Source: Ilumatobacteraceae bacterium
GTDB lineage: Bacteria; Actinomycetota; Acidimicrobiia; Acidimicrobiales; Ilumatobacteraceae
DNA length: 46,071 nucleotides
Direction: 5' to 3'
Assembly (NCBI GenBank): GCA_024644465.1
Contig: JAHEKY010000005.1
Span: 1 to 46,071, forward strand
In this document: piece by piece, positions 16,288 to 22,861 of the stretch
Layout: the number at the start of each line of letters is the position of its first letter
How positions within the stretch are numbered: position 1 is the stretch's first letter
Translations under genes and position numbers: made by a program
Notes under the pieces: model-generated
Database searches by the model: none
Told to the model about the DNA's origin: nothing
What the model saw: the letters and a program-made list of their open reading frames with translations, nothing else

Positions 16288-17289
16288 GTGTCAGAGATCG
16301 CCCGTGTGCACGCGCCCGGCCGCGTCAACCTGATCGGGGACCACACCGACTACACGGGCGGGCTCGTCTTCCCGATGGCGATCGACCGCGGCACGACGCT
16401 GACGTACACCCGCGGCGGTGACTCGATCGTGCTCACGTCCGACGACGCCGAGGGCACCGTCGAGGTCGGTGTCCCGATCGTCGGCGCACCGGATCTCGTC
16501 GAGCCGCAGTGGGGCGCGTTCGTCGCGGCGATGGCGGAGCAGTTGGGCACCACCGAGGGCCTGCGCGGACACGTCGTGTCGGACATCCCGGCCGGCGCGG
16601 GGCTCTCGTCGAGCGCGGCGCTCGAGTGCGCAATCGGTCTGGCGCTCGGCTTCGACGGTTCCCCGTTGGAGCTCGCCGAGGCCGCCCAGCGCGCGGAGCA
16701 CCGCGCCACCGGCGTCCCGACCGGCATCATGGACCAGTTGTCGATCGCCGCCGGGCAGCAGGGCCATGCCACGCTGATCGACTGCCACCGACTCGAGGTC
16801 ACGCCGCACCCGATTCCCGACGACCTCGAGATCGTCGTGCGCTTCGTCGCCCATCGCACGCTGGTCGGCTCGGCGTACGCCGACCGAGTCGCCGAGTGCG
16901 TCCGCGCAGAGCAGGAGATCGGGCCGTTGCGGCTCGCCACGATCGCCGACGTCGACCGCATCGCCGACGAGACGGTGCGGCGCCGCGCCCGGCACGTCGT
17001 GACCGAGAACGCCCGCGTCACCGAGTTCGCGAACGCGCTGCAGGCGGGCGACTACGACGCGGCCGGCAAGCTGATGACCGCCGGCCACGACAGCCTGCGC
17101 GACGACTTCGAGACGTCGACTCCGCAGATGGACACCGCCGTCGCGACGGCCGGCGCGCTGCCCGGTGTGTTCGGCGCCCGGATGACCGGCGGCGGCTTCG
17201 GCGGGTGCATCGTGACGATCGGCCGGCGCGGCGCGGTGACCGACGGGTGGGTCGTGGCACCGTCAGCCGGCGCCCGCCGCGTCGACTGA
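16288..17289 (+). CDS. galK: galactokinase (GHMP family)
   Basis: 333 aa GHMP kinase phosphorylating galactose (Leloir pathway) or a related sugar. GalK signatures: APGRVNLIGDHTDYTGG at the N-terminus, the ATP-binding PAGAGLSSSAALE, GVPTGIMDQL with the catalytic Asp, and GARMTGGGFGGC. Two oddities: the usual GEHTDY reads GDHTDY, and the protein is shorter than typical GalK (about 350-390 aa) because the signature starts about 9 residues from the GTG. An ATG at 16264 would add 8 residues (MIRRYFQG). No galT or galE is adjacent, so the sugar specificity is not secure. Confidence 0.82.
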   Translation: MSEIARVHAPGRVNLIGDHTDYTGGLVFPMAIDRGTTLTYTRGGDSIVLTSDDAEGTVEVGVPIVGAPDLVEPQWGAFVAAMAEQLGTTEGLRGHVVSDIPAGAGLSSSAALECAIGLALGFDGSPLELAEAAQRAEHRATGVPTGIMDQLSIAAGQQGHATLIDCHRLEVTPHPIPDDLEIVVRFVAHRTLVGSAYADRVAECVRAEQEIGPLRLATIADVDRIADETVRRRARHVVTENARVTEFANALQAGDYDAAGKLMTAGHDSLRDDFETSTPQMDTAVATAGALPGVFGARMTGGGFGGCIVTIGRRGAVTDGWVVAPSAGARRVD

Positions 17290-17307
17290 CGCCGCGCCGC
17301 TGAGCGG

Positions 17308-17931
17308 TCAGGTCCCGAACAGCTTGTCCTTCTGGGCCTGGAACTCCTCGATGGTCAACGTGCCGCGTTCGAGCATTCCTTCCAGCTTCTCCAGCTGCGT
17401 CGCGACGTCGGCGCCCGGCTGCGAGTTGACGGTGAAGCGGCGCTTCTCGTTCTCCTCCATCTGGGAGTGGATCTGGTTCTGGACCCGATCGGGTCGGCGG
17501 ATGTCGGTGAAGCGTTGCTGACCGTCCTCCGCGCCGGACTCGATCACGAGATCGCCCGCGCCGATCATCCGCTCGAAGATCGTCTGGTTGAAGTGCACCG
17601 TGTTGACACGCTCCAGCGGGATCTCGATGCCGTGCTTCGCGAGCACACCCGACCGGAAGATCAACCGGTCGCTCGTGATCACGACGTTTGTCGTCATCCA
17701 CCGCAAGTACCGGAGCACGACCCAGATCGCGCTGAGGACGATCAACGCGATGACGATCCACACGAGCGCGGATCTGGCGGTGCCCGTGCCGTCGGTGAAC
17801 ACCAGCGTGAGGATGCCGAGGACGATCGAGCCGACGAGCGCGGCGATCGGCTCTGAGAAGTACCACCAGTGGGGATGGAGATCAACCGCGACGGTCTCGT
17901 AGTCGTTGAGCAGCTTCTTGGGATACGGCAT
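17308..17931 (-). CDS. bacterial PH-domain membrane protein with C-terminal SHOCT domain
   Basis: 207 aa. Two transmembrane helices (about 27-46 and 53-73) precede a bPH2/YdbS-like domain starting at the TTNVVITSDRLIFRSGVL stretch (about 80-98), with IPLERVNTVHFNQTIFERMIGAGDL in its conserved core. A short SHOCT motif closes the protein (QLEKLEGMLERGTLTIEEFQ, about 178-197). SHOCT domains are predicted oligomerisation or DNA/protein-binding helices; the combination is common in actinobacteria and of unknown function. TACGAT lies 6 nt before the ATG. It is divergent from the UvrD2-like gene and convergent with galK. Confidence 0.88.
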   Translation of the reverse strand: MPYPKKLLNDYETVAVDLHPHWWYFSEPIAALVGSIVLGILTLVFTDGTGTARSALVWIVIALIVLSAIWVVLRYLRWMTTNVVITSDRLIFRSGVLAKHGIEIPLERVNTVHFNQTIFERMIGAGDLVIESGAEDGQQRFTDIRRPDRVQNQIHSQMEENEKRRFTVNSQPGADVATQLEKLEGMLERGTLTIEEFQAQKDKLFGT

Positions 17932-17937
17932 GTCTGC

Positions 17938-17943
17938 ATCGTA
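17938..17943 (-). promoter_or_regulatory. -10 element TACGAT
   Basis: Minus-strand TACGAT ends 6 nt before the ATG at 17931 of the PH-SHOCT gene. Confidence 0.6.
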
Positions 17944-17991
17944 TCCACGCGCCGATTCACCGGCGGCGAGTCGAAGCGACAGGGCGTCTTC

Positions 17992-17997
17992 TACAGT
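17992..17997 (+). promoter_or_regulatory. -10 element TACAGT
   Basis: TACAGT ends 6 nt before the GTG at 18004 of the helicase gene and supports that start over upstream in-frame codons. Confidence 0.58.
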
Positions 17998-18003
17998 TGC
18001 GCC

Positions 18004-20007
18004 GTGGACGCCGACGCGCTGATCGCCGATCTGGATGCGGACCAGCGCGATGCCGTCACCTCCGAGTCCCACCTCGTCGCCGTGATCGCAGGCGCCGGGT
18101 CGGGCAAGACACGCGTCCTGACGAGGCGGATCGCCCACCGGATCGCGATCGGCACCGCCCAACCACAGCACACGCTCGCGCTGACGTTCACCCGCGAGGC
18201 GGCGGGCGAGCTGCGTCGTCGCCTGACCCGCCTCGGCCTCCGTGACCGGGTCGAGGCCGGCACGTTCCACTCCGTCATGCTGGGGATCCTCAAGCAACGG
18301 TGGGAGGACACGGACCAGCGACCGCGCACGGTCGTGCCGGATCGTCGCCGGGTCGTCGGCGACGCGCTCGATGCCGGGCAGCGCAGAGGCATCGAGGGGT
18401 TCGTCGCCGAGATCGACTGGGCGGCGGCGCGCGGCATCCGCGCCGACGCGTACGGGCAACTCGCCCGCCGCGCCCAACGGCGGCCGACCGCCGGGGTCGA
18501 GCGCTGCGCGGAGGTGTTCATCGCCTACGAGGCGCTCAAGCGGCGCCGGGGGATCATCGACTTCGACGACGTCCTCGCACTCGTCGCCCGCGACCTCGAA
18601 CGCGACGAGCAATTCGCCGAGACGGTGCGCTGGCGCTTCCGGCATCTGCTCGTCGACGAGGCCCAGGACCTCAACCCGTTGCAGCACCGGCTCGTCGACC
18701 TCCTGCGTCGGGGGCGCGACGACCTGTTCCTCGTCGGCGACCCCGCCCAGGCGATCTATGCGTTCAACGGCGCGGACCCGAGCCTCTTGATCGATGTCGA
18801 GACGCGTTTCCCGGGTGTCGAGATCATCCGTCTTCCGGTGAACCATCGCTGCACCCCACAGATCGTTCGCGCCGGTCTCCACGTGCTGACGACATCGGAC
18901 CAGCCGGCGGACCTCGCATCGAACCGCGGCGACGGGCCGGCGGTCGAGCACATCGTCGGTGCCGATGAGGAGGCCGAGGCGGCTCACGTCGCCGGCCACA
19001 TCGCGCGCGTCGACGCGAACCTCGTCCGAGGGGGCGAGGTCGCGGTCCTCGCCCGCACGAACGCTCAACTCGTGACGTTCGAGCAGGCGATCAAGAAGCA
19101 CGGCATCCCGGTCCGCCGCTCGGCGACTGCGGCCGGCTCACCGCTGCACGCTGCGGTGCGGCAGGTCGCCGCACTCGGCTCGCCGTCACAGCTCCGCGCC
19201 TGGGCCCACGACACGCTCGAAGCCGTCGACGCGCTCCACGCCGTCCGTGCCGAGCGGGCCGACGCGCTCCAGCGTGCGACCGACCGGGAGACCGCCCGCG
19301 CCGACCGCGCGGTCGATGAGCTGGAAGCCGAGCGCCGGGTGGCGGCGGCGGTCCTCGACTACTTGCGCGACCAGGCCCGCGGCGACGGCGCGGGGTTCCG
19401 CTCGTGGGTCGCGATGACCAACCCGTTCGACGAGCCGGGCGACGGCGGCGTCGAGCTGTTGACGTTCCACGCGGCGAAGGGCCGCGAGTGGCACACCGTC
19501 TACGTCACCGGCGTCGAGACGAGCCTCGTACCCCACAAGTCGGCAACGACCGCCGCGACGCGGGCGGAGGAGGCCAGACTGCTCTACGTCGCGACGACAC
19601 GTGCGACTGATCGGCTGGTGCTGGCGCGTGCCCAGCGACGCAAGGGGTACGCCCGTGCGATCAGCCCGTTCATCGCCGACCTCGACGTGACCGAGCCCGA
19701 GCCCCGACCTCCCCCCGCAGCACTGCGGCGCCGCACGCGTGCGAACGACACCCTCCTCACCGCACTGCGCGACTGGCGTGACCAAGCGGCGCGGCGGGCC
19801 GGGGTGCTGCCGCGCCAGCTGTGCAGCGACCGCGACCTGGCTGCGATCGCGCGGCACCGGCCGAAGACGACCGAGGAACTGGCCGACACGACGTCGTTCG
19901 GCACGATCATGGCCGATCGTCTCGGCGAGCAGATCCTCCCGCTCGTCGCAGCCGAATCGGGAGATGCGCCCGACGCTCAGTCGATGTCGACGATGACCGG
20001 GGCGTGA
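18004..20007 (+). CDS. uvrD2: UvrD/PcrA superfamily I helicase with HRDC domain (UvrD2-like)
   Basis: 667 aa SF1A helicase (3'-5' DNA unwinding in repair). Motif I is AGAGSGKTR (29-37), motif II LLVDEAQDLNPLQ, motif III VGDPAQAIYAFNGA, motif V VELLTFHAAKGREWHTVYV and motif VI EEARLLYVATTRA. The last 80 residues (LLTALRDWRDQAARRAGVLP onward) look like an HRDC domain, as in mycobacterial UvrD2. The four-Cys zinc motif that joins ATPase and HRDC in mycobacterial UvrD2 is not visible (one Cys in that region), and the 2B region is short. The 3' end overlaps the convergent xthA gene by 31 bp. Confidence 0.87.
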   Translation: MDADALIADLDADQRDAVTSESHLVAVIAGAGSGKTRVLTRRIAHRIAIGTAQPQHTLALTFTREAAGELRRRLTRLGLRDRVEAGTFHSVMLGILKQRWEDTDQRPRTVVPDRRRVVGDALDAGQRRGIEGFVAEIDWAAARGIRADAYGQLARRAQRRPTAGVERCAEVFIAYEALKRRRGIIDFDDVLALVARDLERDEQFAETVRWRFRHLLVDEAQDLNPLQHRLVDLLRRGRDDLFLVGDPAQAIYAFNGADPSLLIDVETRFPGVEIIRLPVNHRCTPQIVRAGLHVLTTSDQPADLASNRGDGPAVEHIVGADEEAEAAHVAGHIARVDANLVRGGEVAVLARTNAQLVTFEQAIKKHGIPVRRSATAAGSPLHAAVRQVAALGSPSQLRAWAHDTLEAVDALHAVRAERADALQRATDRETARADRAVDELEAERRVAAAVLDYLRDQARGDGAGFRSWVAMTNPFDEPGDGGVELLTFHAAKGREWHTVYVTGVETSLVPHKSATTAATRAEEARLLYVATTRATDRLVLARAQRRKGYARAISPFIADLDVTEPEPRPPPAALRRRTRANDTLLTALRDWRDQAARRAGVLPRQLCSDRDLAAIARHRPKTTEELADTTSFGTIMADRLGEQILPLVAAESGDAPDAQSMSTMTGA

Positions 20008-20750
20008 TCGCTGGGTGACTTGCCCTTCCGGGCATTGCGGTCGATGACGCACCAGTTCGACCGCTCGATGATCGATCGCGTGCACATCAGCAGGTCGATC
20101 CGCATGCCCCGCCCCTGGTGGAAGTCACCCGCGCGGTAGTCCCACCAGGAGTACACCCGGTCGGCGTCACGGTGATGGTGACGGAAGGCGTCGTCGAGCC
20201 CCCATGCCGCGAGCTCCGCGAGACGAGCCCGCTCCGGTTCGCTGACGTGGGTCATGCCGGACGTCTTCCGCGGGTCGTGCACGTCACGGTCTTCGGGCGC
20301 GATGTTGAAGTCACCGCCGATGATCACGTCGTCGTCCGGGCTCGTGTCGGTGTCGACGTGCCGGACCAACCGGCCGAGCCAGTCGAGCTTGTAGACGTAG
20401 TGGTCGTCGTCGAGCGCGCGTCCGTTCGGGACGTACACACTGCTGACCCGCACGCCGCCGCACGTCGCCGTGACGATGCGCGCATCCGGGTCGGGTTCGA
20501 TGCCGGCGGCGAAGTTGTCGACGACGTCCTCGAGGCCGACGCGGGACAGGATCGCCACCCCGTTCCACTGGCCCTGGCCGTGGTGGGCGCAGTGGTAGCC
20601 CATCGCCTCGAAGGTCAGCGCCGGGAACGCGTCATCCGCCAGCTTCGTCTCCTGCAGCAGCAGGATGTCCGGCTGCACCTCTTCGATCCACGCCTCGACC
20701 CGCTCCTGACGGGCGCGCAGCGAGTTGATGTTCCAGGTGGCCACGCGCAC
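19977..20750 (-). CDS. xthA: exodeoxyribonuclease III / AP endonuclease
   Basis: 257 aa EEP-fold nuclease acting on abasic sites and 3' ends in base-excision repair. Motifs: ATWNINSLRAR at the N-terminus, LLQETKLAD (metal Glu), SVYVPNGR, GGDFNIAPEDRDVHDP, DYRAG and the C-terminal SDHAPV. The GTG start at 20750 is one base after the stop of the NYN-S1 gene (TGA-C-GTG), so translation is likely coupled to it. The reading-frame extension further upstream is an Arg-rich shadow of that gene's Lys-rich tail. It overlaps the helicase gene tail-to-tail by 31 bp. Confidence 0.93.
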   Translation of the reverse strand: MRVATWNINSLRARQERVEAWIEEVQPDILLLQETKLADDAFPALTFEAMGYHCAHHGQGQWNGVAILSRVGLEDVVDNFAAGIEPDPDARIVTATCGGVRVSSVYVPNGRALDDDHYVYKLDWLGRLVRHVDTDTSPDDDVIIGGDFNIAPEDRDVHDPRKTSGMTHVSEPERARLAELAAWGLDDAFRHHHRDADRVYSWWDYRAGDFHQGRGMRIDLLMCTRSIIERSNWCVIDRNARKGKSPSDHAPVIVDID

Positions 20751-20751
20751 G

Positions 20752-22050
20752 TCAGTCCGCCTTCTTCTTCGCCGCCCGCTTGGCGGCCGTCTTCTTGATC
20801 GGCGTCGGCGTCGCGGCAACCCGTTGCACGGTCGACTTCTTCGCCGCCGCCTTCTTCGCCGGCGCCTTCTTCTTCGCCGCAGCCTTCTTCGCCGGCGCCT
20901 TCTTCTTCGCCGCCGCCTTCTTCGCCGGCGCCTTCTTCTTCGCCGCCGCCTTCTTCGCCGGCGCCTTCTTCTTCGCCGGCGCCTTCTTCTTCGCCGCAGC
21001 CTTCTTGGCCGGCGCCTTCTTCTTCGCGGGGGCCCGCTTCGCGGGCGCCTTCTTCTTGGCCGCCTGCTTCGCGTCGGAGGCGGCTGCCGCCGCGTCGTCG
21101 GCCTGTTCGGCTGCGGCCTCGGCGATCGCGCGGTCGGCCATGTCGGGCAACGCGCAGTCGATGCTGCGTCGGGCGCCGGAGAAGCTCACGACGACAGCGG
21201 TCACCGACTCACCGATCTTGATGATCGACTTCGCGCTGCGCGGCGTCGGGTCGGCCATCATCCGCAGGGGGATGTAGCCACGCACGCCCTCGTCACCGAT
21301 CGTGATGTAGGCGCCGTGCGACGAGTACGAATCGACCGTGCCGTTGATGCTGGTCCCGACCGGATGGTGCTCGACGAAGTCGAGGAACGGGAGGAGTTCG
21401 TTGACCGGGTCGCCGCCGGATGGTGCGGCGCGCCGGGCAGAGGCGGCCGGCTGCTCCTGCGCCGGCTTCGTCGACGACTTCGCGCCCGGTGGGGGGCTCT
21501 TCGGCACCGGCATCGGCTTGCTCGCCTCCGCACTGCCCTGGCGCACCTGGCCCTCGCTCTTGCGCGACCGCCCGCGGCGCGACCCGCCGCGGTTGGCGTC
21601 CCTGGTCACCTTCCGGCTGACCGGGCCGCGCACCGGCGTACGCGCCACCCAGACCCAGCCGACGTGCGGGACGGGCTTGCCACCGATCAGCCTGCCCTCG
21701 TCGAAGAGCCATTCGTAGTCGGCGTGGAATTCCTGGAAGGAGTCGTTCGACAGCACGGCGGCGTTCGCCTTGTTGGCGATGCTGAGCACGAACGCGTCGC
21801 CGCGACCGATCGCGCCGGCGGGCGGCGCGACGAGTTCGTTGTTCGCGATGCCCTCCTCGAACTCCTTCACCTCCTTCTTGTCGATGCGATGACCGAAGGT
21901 GGCGTCGACGACGACGGTGACGGCGGTGTCCGGGTGTTCCTCCATGAAGCTCATCACCGCCTCGCTGAGCTGCTTGAGGCTCGGCAGCGACCTGCCTTCG
22001 GTGGCGATGTTCGATCCGTCGACGACGACGTGGGAGGGGGTGGATGTCAT
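20752..22050 (-). CDS. NYN/PIN-like ribonuclease domain - S1 domain - Lys/Ala-rich tail protein
   Basis: 432 aa in three parts. Residues 1-140: a NYN/Zc3h12a-like nuclease fold starting VVVDGSNIATEGR, with acidic residues D11, D49, D85 (IGRGDAFVL) and D103 (LSNDSF). Residues 141-225: a basic, Pro/Ser-rich linker. Residues about 226-300: an S1 RNA-binding domain (VGTSINGTVDSYSSHGAYI, RGYIPLRMM, ARRSIDCAL). Residues about 328-432: a histone H1-like tail of KKKAPAKKAAA repeats. Together these suggest an RNase that grips RNA through S1 and a polycationic tail; that is inference. It has a leader (no TANNNT near the ATG) and is coupled to xthA downstream. Confidence 0.82.
   Translation of the reverse strand: MTSTPSHVVVDGSNIATEGRSLPSLKQLSEAVMSFMEEHPDTAVTVVVDATFGHRIDKKEVKEFEEGIANNELVAPPAGAIGRGDAFVLSIANKANAAVLSNDSFQEFHADYEWLFDEGRLIGGKPVPHVGWVWVARTPVRGPVSRKVTRDANRGGSRRGRSRKSEGQVRQGSAEASKPMPVPKSPPPGAKSSTKPAQEQPAASARRAAPSGGDPVNELLPFLDFVEHHPVGTSINGTVDSYSSHGAYITIGDEGVRGYIPLRMMADPTPRSAKSIIKIGESVTAVVVSFSGARRSIDCALPDMADRAIAEAAAEQADDAAAAASDAKQAAKKKAPAKRAPAKKKAPAKKAAAKKKAPAKKKAPAKKAAAKKKAPAKKAAAKKKAPAKKAAAKKKAPAKKAAAKKSTVQRVAATPTPIKKTAAKRAAKKKAD
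20833..21060 (-). repeat. tandem repeats encoding KKAPAKKAAA units
   Basis: A tract within the NYN-S1 gene made of near-identical units of about 30 bp (shorter ones too) built from AAG-AAG-GC(G/C) codons, encoding residues about 331-406. Such DNA is prone to slippage, so tail length may vary between strains. Confidence 0.8.
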
Positions 22051-22198
22051 GTGGGGTTGTCTCGTTCCTGAGTTGGTGCGTGTGCGTGTCAGTGCGACAG
22101 CGCCATCACGCCGCACGCCGTCCGCCGCCGAGGGAGGCACCGGTCGATGTCGCACCAGGTCGCCCCCGCCCATGCGGGAATTGCGTACGTCCCCATCG

Positions 22199-22204
22199 TA
22201 GGCT
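22199..22204 (+). promoter_or_regulatory. -10 element TAGGCT
   Basis: TAGGCT ends 8 nt before the ATG at 22213 of the HAD gene and argues against the upstream in-frame ATG at 22147. Confidence 0.58.
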
Positions 22205-22212
22205 CCCCGATC

Positions 22213-22845
22213 ATGATCCGAGCGGTACTCTGGGACTTCGGCGGCGTGATCCTGTCGAGTCCGTTCGAGGCGTTCAACCGTTACGAGGCCGAACACGCGC
22301 TGCCGCAGGACTTCATCCGCTCGGTCAATGCGACGAACCCCGACACGAATGCGTGGGCCCGGCTCGAGCGCAGCGACATCGACAGCGCCGAGTTCGACGC
22401 CGCATTCGCGGCCGAATCCGCCGCCCTCGGCCATCGGATCCCCGGGCGCGACGTGCTCGCGCTGCTGTCCGGCGCGGTCCGCCCGGAGATGGTCGCCGCG
22501 CTCGACGGCGTGATCGATGCGGGATACCGCACCGCGTGTCTCACCAACAACGTGCTCGGCGGCGAGATCGGCGAACAGCGCGCCGACGTCGCGGCCGTGA
22601 TGTCCCGGTTCGGCCATGTCGTCGAGTCGAGCAAGGTCGGTGTCCGCAAGCCGGAGCCTCGGTTCTACGAGATCGCGTGCGAGTTGGTCGACGTCGAGCC
22701 GACCGGGTGCGTCTTCCTCGACGATCTCGGTGTCAACCTCAAGCCCGCCCGCCAGATGGGCATGACGACGATCAAGGTCGGTGACCCGGCGGTCGCGATC
22801 GCCGAACTCGAAGTCGTGCTCGGGATGACCCTGACGAGCCTCTGA
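22213..22845 (+). CDS. HAD-superfamily hydrolase (epoxide-hydrolase N-domain type)
   Basis: 210 aa HAD subfamily I protein. Motif I IRAVLWDFGGVIL (D8), motif II in CLTNNVLGG, Lys motif in KVGVRKPEPRFYE, motif IV CVFLDDLGVNLKPARQMGM. The DFGGV form of motif I, rather than DxD, is normal for the branch related to the phosphatase domain of soluble epoxide hydrolase and acyl-CoA dehydrogenase-linked HADs. The substrate is unknown. The cap between motifs I and II is helical, with FIRSVNATNPDTNAWARLE. It is transcribed alone, divergent from the NYN-S1 gene. Confidence 0.85.
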   Translation: MIRAVLWDFGGVILSSPFEAFNRYEAEHALPQDFIRSVNATNPDTNAWARLERSDIDSAEFDAAFAAESAALGHRIPGRDVLALLSGAVRPEMVAALDGVIDAGYRTACLTNNVLGGEIGEQRADVAAVMSRFGHVVESSKVGVRKPEPRFYEIACELVDVEPTGCVFLDDLGVNLKPARQMGMTTIKVGDPAVAIAELEVVLGMTLTSL

Positions 22846-22861
22846 CCCGCATCACCGCGGA

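Noticed and set aside
17931-19101. 390-residue N-terminal extension of the PH-SHOCT frame
   Set aside because: It is antisense to the helicase gene, with low-complexity Arg/Asp text; TACGAT and the TM topology support the ATG at 17931.
20833-21060. Repeats considered as a CRISPR array
   Set aside because: Units are contiguous, in frame and encode KKAPAKKAAA; there are no unique spacers and no cas genes.
20725-22071. 448-codon plus-strand frame with Leu/Arg repeats (LRRRLLRRR)
   Set aside because: It is the complement of the Lys/Ala tail repeat and NYN-S1 gene; repetitive Arg/Leu text is a shadow.
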